From: Ardenticatenales bacterium
GTDB lineage: Bacteria > Chloroflexota > Anaerolineae > Ardenticatenales > Ardenticatenaceae
NCBI GenBank assembly: GCA_020634795.1
Contig: JACKAZ010000009.1
Coordinates: 1-64,000 of the forward strand
Length of the DNA stretch: 64,000 nucleotides
Direction: 5' to 3'
Shown here: positions 8,617 through 17,258 of the stretch, piece by piece
How the letters are laid out: the number at the start of each line of letters is the position of its first letter
Position numbering within the stretch: the first letter of the stretch is position 1
The notes under the pieces: generated by a model
Database searches by the model: none
Told to the model about the DNA's origin: nothing
Seen by the model: the letters and a program-made list of their open reading frames with translations, nothing else
Translations under genes and position numbers: made by a program

Positions 8617-9414
8617 TTAGGCCGGGACAAGGCCCACGGCCATCGCATCGGCGAAGAGCGTGAAGCGCTTCTCTTCGAGGTACGGCTCGGGCCAGGGACG
8701 ACCCAAGACGCGCACGATTTGATCACGGACGGATAACCGTTGTACGTCCATTCGGTCTCCGATCTCTCCCCCAAAGATCGAGCCGGTTAGCGTGGGGTCG
8801 CCGGGAATCGCGCCGTCGTTCCAGTCTTCTTGCACCGGATAGAGTTGGTAGAAGTGGCCGGTCGTCCCCTCGGCATGATCCACCAGAATGGGGAAGGCGT
8901 AGAGCGCGGGCGACGACGGACCGCCCGCCGCGCCGTAGACGAGGTGGCGCAACGTGGTGGTCCGCGTGACCCCCAACCCCGGATCCGCCACGGACATCCG
9001 GCCATCGGACAGGGTCAGATCATCATTGTAGCGCATGTTGGCGACGCTGTTGGGCGGAATGGCGGGGTTGACCCGCAGATCGTGGGGGAGGCGTAGCCAA
9101 TCGCCCACGGAGATCAGGTCTGGGTTGGCAATCACTCCCCCATCCCCATCCAAAATCAAGTTAAAGAGGTTCGATTTGCCGAAAAAGGCGTGGGCCAACG
9201 CACTCAGCGTGTCACCACGCCGCACTTGGTAGAGCGAATAGTCGTCTAAGCGCGGAATGGCGAGGATTTCCCCAACATGGATCAAACTCGGATTGGGGAC
9301 GGGATCCGCGTTGCCATTGAGGATGGTTCGGTATCGCTGAGAATCGCCAAGATAGCTGTTGGCAAGGGCAGACAGGGTGTCGCCGGCTTGAACGATGTGG
9401 ATGTAATAGGACAT
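8617..9414 (-). CDS. Protein with two N-terminal LysM domains and an unrecognised C-terminal domain
   Basis: Residues 4-49 (YIHIVQAGDTLSALANSY) and about 57-104 (YQVRRGDTLSALAHAFFG) are two LysM peptidoglycan/chitin-binding modules. The remaining ~160 residues contain no family I recognise. There is no signal peptide or membrane segment, which is unusual for a wall-binding LysM protein and resembles phage-tail or contractile-device LysM proteins. It is convergent with rny. Confidence 0.75.
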   Translation of the reverse strand: MSYYIHIVQAGDTLSALANSYLGDSQRYRTILNGNADPVPNPSLIHVGEILAIPRLDDYSLYQVRRGDTLSALAHAFFGKSNLFNLILDGDGGVIANPDLISVGDWLRLPHDLRVNPAIPPNSVANMRYNDDLTLSDGRMSVADPGLGVTRTTTLRHLVYGAAGGPSSPALYAFPILVDHAEGTTGHFYQLYPVQEDWNDGAIPGDPTLTGSIFGGEIGDRMDVQRLSVRDQIVRVLGRPWPEPYLEEKRFTLFADAMAVGLVPA

Positions 9415-9622
9415 GTCGTACTCTTTCTTAACCTTGAATGGTTGACATCCTTACCAACGGGGGGAGAAGGGTAAATCTCGCGGACGAGGGGGAAAGTCGA
9501 AGGGGCAAGCACTGGAAAGGCATTCGCGTTCCCGACTCCGGATTCCCGATAAGCCTGCTGTTGAGGCGTGCCAGAGAGAGAAGTGGTGGCGTTACCAATA
9601 CTCCTCAACGCAAAGCAAGGGT

Positions 9623-10690
9623 TTAATCGGTCATCCCATTCGCCATTCGCCATTCGCCACTCAGCGAGGGAAGCTTGAGCAGTAGCACTTCCCACACCAG
9701 CTGGCCGTTCGCGTTGGTCGTTTCCAGCACTGCGAGCAGCCGTTGCAATTCCCGCAAAAAGGCGCGGCTGGCCGTTGGCGGGAGTCGGTGGGAGAGATGG
9801 TCCAGTTCGGCCCGTTGATCGATATTGCTGATGCGCGACGCCGCCCCGCTCTGCACCAACAGCAGGTCACGCCACCAGCCCGCCCATGTCTGGAGCATGT
9901 CGAGTGCATGGTCACCCTTGCTCAGATCGGCGGCGGCCAGCAGCCGTTCGGCACGGTTGGCCCGCAACAGCCGACCGTGCGCCTCCAACGCCTCGGCACG
10001 GCGCGTCAGCAGCGTGTCGTCACGCTGCGCTTGCAGCGCCCAGCCGATGCGCCCACCGCTCAGCCGCGCCAACAGCCGCGTTCGCTCCTCGCTGTGCTGA
10101 CCCTGTTGGCGCAAGGCGTCGGCGACGCGGGAAAGGGGGAGGGGGCGCATGGGAAGCGGTTGGCAACGGGAGCGAATGGTCGGCAGCACCAGCTCGGCAT
10201 CGCGGCTGGTCATCAGGATGACGACCTGATCCGGTGGCTCTTCCAGCGTCTTCAGGAAGGCGTTGGCCGCTTGGGTGGTCAGCCCCTCGGCCTCTGGCAC
10301 CAGCAACACTTTCCAGTGGCCCTCGTGGGGGCTGCGGGCCAGCTCGCTGTTCATCAGCCGCACGGCATCGACCGTGATGGATTGGGCGCTCTTTTTGTCG
10401 GGCAACATTGCCCCCTGCCACGCCATATCCAGCGTCAGAAAATCGGGGTGCTTGCGCTGCGCCACCAGCGTACAGGCGCGGCAGTGGCCACAGGGTTTCG
10501 CGCTGCTTTCCGCCGTGCAGAGCAGCGCTTGGGCAAAGGTGAGGGCGAGGTGCTCCTTGCCGATCCGTGCCGGACCACTGAGCAGGTAGGCATGGGCGAC
10601 CGCGCCGCTTTGCACGGCACGGCGCAGTTGGCCGACCGTCAGCTCGTGGCCGATCACGGGCCAGCCGTTGGCCCCTATTGTAAGTTTCAT
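9623..10690 (-). CDS. holB: DNA polymerase III delta' subunit (clamp loader)
   Basis: The roughly 355-residue AAA+ protein starts MKLTIGANGWPVIGHE and has GPARIGKEHLA in place of a classical P-loop, a zinc-binding group (CGHCRAC), and the sensor-1/SRC segment LPTIRSRCQPL. These features and the ANAFLKTLEEPP motif identify a delta'/DnaX-like clamp-loader subunit. The ATG at 10690 is preferred to upstream in-frame starts, which lack homology. The last residues (GEWRMANG plus MTD) come from an intergenic heptamer array, so the natural C-terminus was probably shorter. Confidence 0.87.
   Translation of the reverse strand: MKLTIGANGWPVIGHELTVGQLRRAVQSGAVAHAYLLSGPARIGKEHLALTFAQALLCTAESSAKPCGHCRACTLVAQRKHPDFLTLDMAWQGAMLPDKKSAQSITVDAVRLMNSELARSPHEGHWKVLLVPEAEGLTTQAANAFLKTLEEPPDQVVILMTSRDAELVLPTIRSRCQPLPMRPLPLSRVADALRQQGQHSEERTRLLARLSGGRIGWALQAQRDDTLLTRRAEALEAHGRLLRANRAERLLAAADLSKGDHALDMLQTWAGWWRDLLLVQSGAASRISNIDQRAELDHLSHRLPPTASRAFLRELQRLLAVLETTNANGQLVWEVLLLKLPSLSGEWRMANGMTD
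9635..9660 (-). repeat. Heptamer array (CATTCGC) forming the 3' end of holB
   Basis: Three and a half CATTCGC units on the plus strand read GAATGGC in the direction of holB and encode its last residues. This is the downstream orientation of the family. Confidence 0.85.
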
Positions 10691-10899
10691 GGGCCGATTA
10701 TAGCCGTTCACGCAGCGCGGGGGAAGGGGTAGAGCGATCAAGCGGTCAAGCGCACTTTTCTGCGGCGGCACTGCAACAAGGCGCGTTTCATCCCCTGTTG
10801 ACAGACGGGTATACTTCGCTAATTCCCAGCAAATAGCGCAATGCATGACGCCACGCAACGGGTACTAACACCAACGACTCAATACTCTCCGAGGCCCCC

Positions 10900-11763
10900 A
10901 TGTCCCGCGAAAAAGTGACGATTCTTGATCTGCAACAGATGAAAGAGCGCGGTGAGCCGATCACGATGATCACTGCTTACGATTACCCGTCGGGCATCTT
11001 GGCCGAGCAGGCGGGCGTGGAGATGATTTTGGTCGGTGACACGCTCGGCATGGTGGTGCACGGCTTCGAGAGCACGGTGCAGGTGACGATGGAGATGATG
11101 ATCCTCCATTGTGCCGCGCTCCACCGCGCCAAGGGCAACTACTTCGTGGTGGGGGATATGCCCTTCGGCAGCTACGAGATTGAGCCGCGCCACGCGGTGC
11201 GCAACGCGATCCGCCTGATGCAGGAAGGCTTCGTCGATGCGGTCAAGCTGGAGGGTGGGCGCGAAATGGCCGCGACGGTGCGGGCCATCGTCGATGCGGG
11301 CATTTCGGTACATGGCCACATCGGATTGACACCGCAGAGCGTCTCGAAGCTGGGCGGCTTCAAAGCACAGGGCAAAACGGGCGCAGCGGCCAAAAAGCTG
11401 CTGGACGATGCCCTCGCGCTGGAAGATGCGGGCTGCTTCGCCATCGTACTCGAAGCGGTGCCCGACCGCGTGGCGGCGGCGATCACCGAGCGGCTGCGCG
11501 TGCCAACGATCGGGATTGGGGCGGGCGCGGGCTGCTCCGGCCAAGTGCTGGTCTGGCACGATATGTTGGGGCTGTTCGACCGCTTCACGCCCAAGTTCGT
11601 GCAGAAATATGGGGATGCGGGCCAGCTCATCACCGACGGCCTGTCGACCTATGTCAAGCAGGTGAAGTCGGGCGAGTTCCCGACCGCCGCCCACAGCTTC
11701 ACCATCAAAGAGGCGGAGTGGCAGAACTTCCAACGGCTCCTCAACGAGCCTGACCATGAGTAA
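10900..11763 (+). CDS. panB: 3-methyl-2-oxobutanoate hydroxymethyltransferase
   Basis: The 287-residue protein carries the PanB barrel motifs MITAYDYPSG, LVGDTLGMVVHG (Asp47), VVGDMPFGSY (Asp86) and AVKLEGG (Glu118). The Asp residues are metal ligands and the Glu is catalytic. It makes ketopantoate from 2-oxoisovalerate and methylene-THF, the first committed step of pantothenate synthesis. A GNAT gene overlaps its end by eight bases and panE follows, so these form one cluster. Confidence 0.96.
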   Translation: MSREKVTILDLQQMKERGEPITMITAYDYPSGILAEQAGVEMILVGDTLGMVVHGFESTVQVTMEMMILHCAALHRAKGNYFVVGDMPFGSYEIEPRHAVRNAIRLMQEGFVDAVKLEGGREMAATVRAIVDAGISVHGHIGLTPQSVSKLGGFKAQGKTGAAAKKLLDDALALEDAGCFAIVLEAVPDRVAAAITERLRVPTIGIGAGAGCSGQVLVWHDMLGLFDRFTPKFVQKYGDAGQLITDGLSTYVKQVKSGEFPTAAHSFTIKEAEWQNFQRLLNEPDHE

Positions 11764-12193
11764 GCCGCGCTTAACGTGGCAATACGCGGTTGACCCCCGT
11801 GACGACGACATCACCGCGCTCCGCCACGAACTGCGCGGCTACAACATGGCCCATCGCGTTGCCCACGACCGCGAAACGCTCGCATGGTTCATCCACGATG
11901 CAGCGGGCGCCCTAGTCGGGGGCATTGTCGGCGAACGATGGGGGGCGGTGCTGGAGATCGACTTTCTCTGGCTGGCCGAGGATTTGCGCGGTCAGGGCAT
12001 CGGCCACGAATTGCTGACGCGGATGGAGCAGGCGGGCTATGCCCACGGCGCGCGGCTCGCCACGCTCGACAGCTTCAGCTTTCAAGCGCCGCAATTCTAC
12101 CGTGACCACGGCTACGAGCCGTTCGGCGAGATCGACGGCTATCCCGATGGCCACCGTCGCCTCTTCTTCAGAAAGGTGCTCTGCGGCAGATAG
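11756..12193 (+). CDS. GNAT family N-acetyltransferase
   Basis: The 145-residue protein has a GNAT fold with the acetyl-CoA loop DLRGQGIGHELLTRME (R/Q-x-x-G-x-G/A) near residue 80 and the C-terminal FYRDHGYEPFGE segment. The substrate is unknown. It overlaps panB by eight bases, so the two are co-translated, but a role in pantothenate synthesis is only inferred from position. Confidence 0.8.
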   Translation: MSKPRLTWQYAVDPRDDDITALRHELRGYNMAHRVAHDRETLAWFIHDAAGALVGGIVGERWGAVLEIDFLWLAEDLRGQGIGHELLTRMEQAGYAHGARLATLDSFSFQAPQFYRDHGYEPFGEIDGYPDGHRRLFFRKVLCGR

Positions 12194-12358
12194 AGATAGA
12201 GCGTGGCGTGAGAATCGCCCAGTTGCAACCATCGGACGCCACTCAGCTTTTTCTCGGATTCGGTAGTTCGCGCTGGGGTTGGACTGTTTTTTGTAGATTT
12301 GCCATGAGGAGGGCGTGGAGAATCCCGAATCGGATTCCATCCGTCGCTTCGCCACGCC

Positions 12359-12391
12359 GCCCTTGCACCTTGCACCTTGCACCATGCACCA
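12359..12391 (+). repeat. Heptamer array (CACCTTG/CACCATG) upstream of panE
   Basis: About four units of CACCTTG and CACCATG occur 70-100 bases ahead of the panE start, in the upstream orientation. They lie in a 268-bp gap that also has GAGATA repeats right after the GNAT gene. Confidence 0.85.
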
Positions 12392-12461
12392 AACGACATG
12401 AAGCCGAGACCATGAAGCCCAGCCCCTTCTCCCCTCCCCGACCCAACACACCACACGCCCC

Positions 12462-13367
12462 ATGCGCATCCTGATCTGCGGTGCAGGGGCGATGGGATCG
12501 CTCTTTGGGGGGCTGCTGCACAGGGCGGGCGAAGAGCTTTGGCTGCTGAGCCACTGGGCCGAGCATGTCGCGCGGATTCGCAGTGAGGGGCTAACGCTCC
12601 ACCAACTCGACGGAACGACCCTTCGGCTCAACATCCCTATCCTCGACTACAACGATCCCCTCCCGCGCGAGATCGACCTCGCCTTCATCTCCGTCAAAAG
12701 CGCCGACACGGACGACGCCGCCACGCAAGCTCACGCCGCATTGGCCGCGCATGGCGTGGCGATCACGATGCAAAATGGCCTCGGCAACCGCGAGCGGCTG
12801 GCACGGGTGGTGGGGGAACGGCGGGCGTTGCTGGGCGTGACCTCGCACGGGGCGACTCTGCTTGGCCCGGGCGAAGTGCGACATGCGGGATCGGGCCACA
12901 CCGCCATCGCGGCACAGCCCGATGGCGTGTGGGCCAGGCGCATCGCGGCTTTGCTGACGGCGGCGGGAATCGAAAGTGAGGTCGAGCAGGAAATCGCGCC
13001 ATTGCTTTGGAACAAGCTTTTGGTCAACATCGGCATCAATGCCCTGACCGCCATCCTGGACCTGCCGAACGGGGCATTGCTGACCACCGAAGCACGTCGT
13101 GCCTTGCTGCGGGATGCCGTGGAAGAGGGCGCGGCGGTGGCGCGGGCCAAGGGCATTGCGATTGCGCCGAACCCCGTGGCACGGACCGAAGCCGTAGCCC
13201 GCGCTACCGCCCACAACGTCTCTTCGATGCGGGCCGATGTCCAGCGCGGGGTGGCGACGGAGATCGATGTGATCAACGGCGCCATCGTCCGCGAAGGGGC
13301 CGCGCTGGCCATCCCAACGCCGGTCAACGCCATGCTGACGCGGTTGGTGCAAGCGAAGGGAGAATAG
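12462..13367 (+). CDS. panE: 2-dehydropantoate 2-reductase
   Basis: The 301-residue protein has an N-terminal NADPH-binding Rossmann motif (CGAGAMGSLFGG) and the C-terminal KLLVNIGINALTA segment with catalytic Lys185, plus the TEIDVINGAIV region typical of ketopantoate reductase. It reduces ketopantoate, the PanB product, to pantoate. The stop codon TAG lies inside a period-7 repeat (GGAGAATAGAGAATGG). Confidence 0.93.
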   Translation: MRILICGAGAMGSLFGGLLHRAGEELWLLSHWAEHVARIRSEGLTLHQLDGTTLRLNIPILDYNDPLPREIDLAFISVKSADTDDAATQAHAALAAHGVAITMQNGLGNRERLARVVGERRALLGVTSHGATLLGPGEVRHAGSGHTAIAAQPDGVWARRIAALLTAAGIESEVEQEIAPLLWNKLLVNIGINALTAILDLPNGALLTTEARRALLRDAVEEGAAVARAKGIAIAPNPVARTEAVARATAHNVSSMRADVQRGVATEIDVINGAIVREGAALAIPTPVNAMLTRLVQAKGE

Positions 13368-13392
13368 AGAATGGAAAATGGCGAATGGGGAG
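13358..13392 (+). repeat. Heptamer array at the panE stop
   Basis: Units GAGAATA, GAGAATG, GAAAATG and GCGAATG overlap the panE stop and read in the downstream orientation. Confidence 0.75.
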
Positions 13393-13506
13393 ATGGGGGT
13401 TCGCAGTTCACCGCGCTGACAGCGTGAATCGTGGATGGGGAGCATTGCTATTTCATTGGAATGCCTTGCCCCACACCCTCGCGCCGCGCGCGCCTACACT
13501 CCCCTT

Positions 13507-14280
13507 TCAGGAACGCCGCAGCCACTCGGTCGTGATCGGGTGGTGAACCCAGACATTGGGTTCAAGGTAAAGACCGAAGTCTGCCGCGCGGTCAATCTGG
13601 ATCGGGGAGAGCGCGAAGTCGATGACGTAGTCACCGCTTTCGGGGAATTGCATCCCCGTCCAGCCTTCCCATGCTGCCACCGTCCCCTCGATCCGCATCG
13701 AAGGATGGGCCACATGCAAGATTTCGCCGCCGACCTGCCAATGGACGCGCAGCCACGGGTCGAAGGGCAGGCCGTCGTCACGGGTCCAGCGGACGTACTG
13801 CGCCATTGGGGTCAGCGGATAGCGTGTTTTCAACGACGGTCGCACCGCCACGATCAGCGCTTTCATGCCGCGCGATTGCGCTGTGGCACGCATCGCTTTC
13901 AGCATGGTGTAGCTGAGTCGCTGGCCGGTGTAATCTGGGGAGATAGCGATTTCGAGCGTGGCCAACGTATCCGGCTTGTGGTCTGACGATAAGTCCGATG
14001 CGCCCTGCACCAAGCAGTCAGACCAGCCGATTGGGAGTCCTGCTTGCGTCCCATCCCACCTTAACGGGATCGCTTGGCCGACCGCCACTGGCTCGCCCGC
14101 CTCGTTCAACAGATAATGCTGAAAGTCGGCGAAATCCTCGCCCAAGTGATGCCACAGCCGATTGGCAGTCGTATCTTCCAACATGAAGGGCGGCCAAATC
14201 CGCAACTTCTGTGGATAAAAGCGTTCTGCCAGATCAGGCTGCTCGGCGAGCGTGGCGAGGGTGTAGGGGTTCAATGGCAT
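13507..14280 (-). CDS. GNAT-like acetyltransferase fold protein
   Basis: The 257-residue protein has a central segment (TLATLEIAISPDYTGQRLSY, about residues 105-125) that resembles the GNAT acetyl-CoA loop, followed by MKALIVAVRPSLKTRYPL. I recognise a GNAT-type core but not a named family. The C-terminal region (residues 190-257) gives a conserved-looking strand pattern ending WVHHPITTEWLRRS. AAGAAAGTGAC lies ahead of the ATG as a weak ribosome site. Confidence 0.65.
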   Translation of the reverse strand: MPLNPYTLATLAEQPDLAERFYPQKLRIWPPFMLEDTTANRLWHHLGEDFADFQHYLLNEAGEPVAVGQAIPLRWDGTQAGLPIGWSDCLVQGASDLSSDHKPDTLATLEIAISPDYTGQRLSYTMLKAMRATAQSRGMKALIVAVRPSLKTRYPLTPMAQYVRWTRDDGLPFDPWLRVHWQVGGEILHVAHPSMRIEGTVAAWEGWTGMQFPESGDYVIDFALSPIQIDRAADFGLYLEPNVWVHHPITTEWLRRS

Positions 14281-14319
14281 GACGCTGTCACTTTCTTAGA
14301 AATGTCGAAGGGACTGGCC

Positions 14320-14346
14320 TGTTGTGAATGGTGAATGGAGAATGGA
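14320..14346 (-). repeat. Heptamer array (GAATGGT/GAATGGA) upstream of the GNAT-like gene
   Basis: Three to four GAATGGN units on the plus strand read CCATTCNC towards the minus-strand gene start at 14280, which is the upstream orientation. Confidence 0.75.
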
Positions 14347-14459
14347 AAGACGCTGACCAGCGTATCAATGTTCTACTGGACCACCAGCAGCCGCAAACCT
14401 GCAACTTCACAACGCTCAACGCCTAGTGCCCCCATTCCCACCGCCACAGCCCTACACCC

Positions 14460-15224
14460 TCACCGCACCAAATACACCACGCCCACCACCAGCCCCACCC
14501 CCACCACAATGGCACGCAGTCGATCGGGCGGGATGCGGCCCGCGATGCGCCCGCCGAGCGCGCCGCCCAGCAGCGCCCCCACCGCCATGATGGCGGCGAC
14601 TGTCCAAAGGACGTGGCCGGAGAAGAGAAAGTAGAGCGCCGCCGAACTATTGACCGCGAAGGAGATACCCTGCTTCAGGGCGTTGAGTCGCGTCAGCGAC
14701 TCATCAAGGAGCAAGCCCAGCACCGCAAGGACGATCACACTGAGGCCAGCGCCGAAATAGCCACCGTAGATCGCGGCCAGCACAATGCCAGCCACGGCCA
14801 GAGGCAACGGTAAGGCTGCGCCCGCCGCTTTGCCCGCCCGTTGCCTCATCCAGCGGCGCAACGGTGCCTGCACGGCGAGCAACGCAGTCGCCACAAGGAT
14901 CAGCCACGGGACCAACGCTTCAAAGAGCGCCTCATCAGTTGTCAGCAGCAAGAGCGCCCCGATCAGGCCACCGATCAAGCTGCTGGGCAGAAACCAGAGC
15001 AGCCGCTTCCCCTGGCCCCGCAGATCGGCCGCCTGCCCGATCATGCCGCCCACGTAGCCCGGCAGCAGCGCCACTGTGTTCGTGATGTTTGCCACCACGG
15101 GCGGCACACCCAAGGCGAGCAGCGCGGGGAAGCTAATCAACGTCCCCCCGCCTGCCAACGCATTGACCACGCCCGCCAGTAAGGCGGCAAGGGCGATCAG
15201 GGTATAGTCAAGTGGGGTGAGCAT
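14460..15224 (-). CDS. TSUP (TauE/SafE) family permease
   Basis: The 254-residue protein has about eight hydrophobic segments and the TSUP opening pattern LLAGVVNALAGGGTLISFPALLALGVPPVVAN (residues ~17-48, quoted in parts: VNALAGGGTLISFPALL and ANITNT). The second half carries the related GGYFGAGLSV repeat. Members export sulfite, sulfoacetate or other organosulfonates; the substrate here is unknown. Confidence 0.85.
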   Translation of the reverse strand: MLTPLDYTLIALAALLAGVVNALAGGGTLISFPALLALGVPPVVANITNTVALLPGYVGGMIGQAADLRGQGKRLLWFLPSSLIGGLIGALLLLTTDEALFEALVPWLILVATALLAVQAPLRRWMRQRAGKAAGAALPLPLAVAGIVLAAIYGGYFGAGLSVIVLAVLGLLLDESLTRLNALKQGISFAVNSSAALYFLFSGHVLWTVAAIMAVGALLGGALGGRIAGRIPPDRLRAIVVGVGLVVGVVYLVR

Positions 15225-15278
15225 GGCAGAAGTTGGGTGCGGTATGTGTGTGTTGGAGAATTGGCGGTATAGGGGTGC

Positions 15279-15303
15279 ATGGTGTATGGTGCATGGTGCA
15301 TGG
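15279..15303 (-). repeat. Heptamer array (CACCATG family) upstream of the TSUP gene
   Basis: On the plus strand it reads GGTGTATGGTGCATGGTGCA. Relative to the minus-strand TSUP gene it reads CACCATG, the upstream orientation. Confidence 0.75.
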
Positions 15304-15320
15304 GTTTAACGCACCCGTTT

Positions 15321-15430
15321 TGCGTTGCCGTTCCGTTCGGCGTTCGGAGCCTGCCCTGAGCGAAGCGCAGGGTTCTGCGTTGCCGTTCCGTTCGGCGTTC
15401 GGAGCCTGCCCTGAGCGAAGCGCAGGGTTT
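15321..15430. repeat. 55-bp tandem repeat, two units
   Basis: Units at 15321-15375 and 15376-15430 are almost identical. Each contains TTCCGTTCGGCGTTCGGAGC and CCTGAGCGAAGCGCAGGG, the latter able to form a hairpin. Related sequences occur at 36150-36216, 36281-36347 and 44812-44877. Confidence 0.85.
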
Positions 15431-15440
15431 TGCGTGGCCG

Positions 15441-17084
15441 TTATGGGTAGACGACCGGTTGCAGCAGTTCGTTCTGCCACCAGTCGGCGGTCGGGTTGGT
15501 GGCCTCGGTGAGGATGCGCCAAGCATAGAGTTGGACGGCGTAGGGCAGTTCTTCCCACGTGCCGCCCGCCGCCAGATGGCGGGACAGGTTGGTTGGCCCC
15601 CAGTTATAGGCTGCCAGGCTCCAATAGGGTTCGGGGTAACCCATTGTGCCGAATTGTTCTTGCATGGCGCGCAAGAAATAGGTGCCGATCATCAGATTGG
15701 CGTAGGGATCCCAAGGGTTATACTGCTGAACTTCCGCTTCGATCATCCCCCACGTCGCGGGCATGATCTGCATCAGTCCCATTTCCCCTGCCGCGCCCGC
15801 TGCGGTCGGCACCACACGGCTCTCATGGTAAACCACCGCCGCGACCACACGCCAATCGATGTTATAGTAGCGGGCGACCTCTTGAATGAGCTGCTCATAA
15901 CTCTCGGGCGCGACGGGTCGTTGTTGATCGGGGATGGCGGGCAGGGCGTAAATTTGTTGCACACCGCCTGCGGCATCGGCACCATCCGGCTTTTCTTCGT
16001 TCGGCGGGGCGACAGTGGGGGGAATGATCACGTCGGGTGAGGGCGCAACCGAGGGCGTGTTGGGGGCGGGTGGCAGCGTGCCTGCATCAATCGTGGTTAG
16101 CTCCGTCTCTGCGTTCGGCGTAATCTCCACGACGCGCTCACGCCCCTGCAGTTGCCGCTGGCGGGTGACATCGTTGACGGGGATCCGTGCCCGTTCGGGC
16201 GTCACGGTCGGCAGGCGGCGCATGTAGACGGCCTGGGCGGTGGCCGTCGCCACCGGCGTTGGGGCGACGGCGGCGGTGGCGTTGGGGTTGAGCCAACGCG
16301 CCCCCAGCGCCAGGATGCAAAGCAGCAGCAACGCCCCCATCGCCGTCAGCGTGACGTTGCGTGCGGCAATGCGCGGGGGCAGGGCCACCGTCTGTTCGGC
16401 ATGACGGATCAGGGCGGGGATCGCGGGATAGCGGGCGCTGACGTTTAGGGGCAATGATGTGACCGCAAAAGGGGACAAGCCGCGCTGCGCAAGGCGGATG
16501 ATGAGCCGATGCTGCCCGCCCGCAGGCAAGGTGAGCGCAACGTTGTCTGACATGGCGCGGCCATGGCTTGAGGCTTCGTCGCCCACGTTGACCGTGGCGC
16601 CCCCCTGGCTGCGTGCCACGACCGACAGCGGCAAGGCGACGTTGCTGGCGTTGGTGAGCGTGGCCGAATAGGTGGCCCACGCAGTGCCCCAGCCTCGGCC
16701 CGCCGCCACGGATTTCAGCGTCAGGTCAATGTCGTAAAACGGTTCGATGAGCAGCTCGTCACAGTGTTGCCATCGCCATGCGCTGCCCGACGTGGAGAGG
16801 TCGAGGCAAAGACGACGCAGCGTGGGCGACGCATCGGGGCGGCGTGGCACCGAAACCGTTACCGAGATAATCTTTACCTGGCCCGCCGCCAACGAGATAT
16901 CAGCCGGATAGAGCAGCCATCCTGCGGGCAACCCGCTCACTGCCAGCGCGACCGAGACTGCCTCCGACGCGACATTCTCAAGGCGCAGCCGCAGCGTCAC
17001 CAACTGCTCGACCACCAGCCGCTCGGTCGGTGTGGAAAGGAGCGTAACGTTAACAGGGCCAACCGACGGTGTGCGCGGATCCAT
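15441..17084 (-). CDS. Membrane-anchored lytic transglycosylase (SLT domain) with N-terminal Ig-like region
   Basis: The 547-residue protein has three parts. Residues 1-245 look like beta-rich Ig/NEW-type domains (ENVASEAVSVALAVSGLPAGW). A single membrane segment spans about 247-266 (MGALLLLCILALGARWL). After a Pro/Thr linker, residues ~400-547 form an SLT domain with catalytic Glu421 in VYHESR, then GEMGLMQIMPATW and AAYNWGP. The SLT part should cleave peptidoglycan outside the membrane. No signal peptide precedes the Ig-like region, so by the positive-inside rule that region may be cytoplasmic, which is odd. I chose the ATG at 17084; the upstream one at 17201 lies in a terminator repeat. 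Confidence 0.82.
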   Translation of the reverse strand: MDPRTPSVGPVNVTLLSTPTERLVVEQLVTLRLRLENVASEAVSVALAVSGLPAGWLLYPADISLAAGQVKIISVTVSVPRRPDASPTLRRLCLDLSTSGSAWRWQHCDELLIEPFYDIDLTLKSVAAGRGWGTAWATYSATLTNASNVALPLSVVARSQGGATVNVGDEASSHGRAMSDNVALTLPAGGQHRLIIRLAQRGLSPFAVTSLPLNVSARYPAIPALIRHAEQTVALPPRIAARNVTLTAMGALLLLCILALGARWLNPNATAAVAPTPVATATAQAVYMRRLPTVTPERARIPVNDVTRQRQLQGRERVVEITPNAETELTTIDAGTLPPAPNTPSVAPSPDVIIPPTVAPPNEEKPDGADAAGGVQQIYALPAIPDQQRPVAPESYEQLIQEVARYYNIDWRVVAAVVYHESRVVPTAAGAAGEMGLMQIMPATWGMIEAEVQQYNPWDPYANLMIGTYFLRAMQEQFGTMGYPEPYWSLAAYNWGPTNLSRHLAAGGTWEELPYAVQLYAWRILTEATNPTADWWQNELLQPVVYP

Positions 17085-17189
17085 GATGTGACAAGTGTAA
17101 GCAGCAGCGGCCCGGATGCCAACTTTCAGGGCGCATCGCACCGCGATGCGGAGCGAAGATCGGGTCGCGCTGGTAGACAAACAGACAAA

Positions 17190-17225
17190 CAGCGCCCCCA
17201 CCTTCGTCTGAAGGTGGGGGCGCTG
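17190..17225 (-). terminator. Strong terminator of the Cys-rich surface protein gene
   Basis: CAGCGCCCCCACCTTC and GAAGGTGGGGGCGCTG form a 16-bp stem with the loop GTCT. On the minus strand it is followed by TGTTTGTCTGTTTGTC. A near copy with a 13-bp stem lies at 21858-21893. Confidence 0.88.
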
Positions 17226-17258
17226 TGATTCCGCGATTTGCGCTGCGGGGCGCTGTGG

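Noticed and set aside
10798..10815. TTGACA and TATACT upstream of panB
   Set aside because: The two boxes are only six bases apart, far from the 16-18 bp needed for a promoter.
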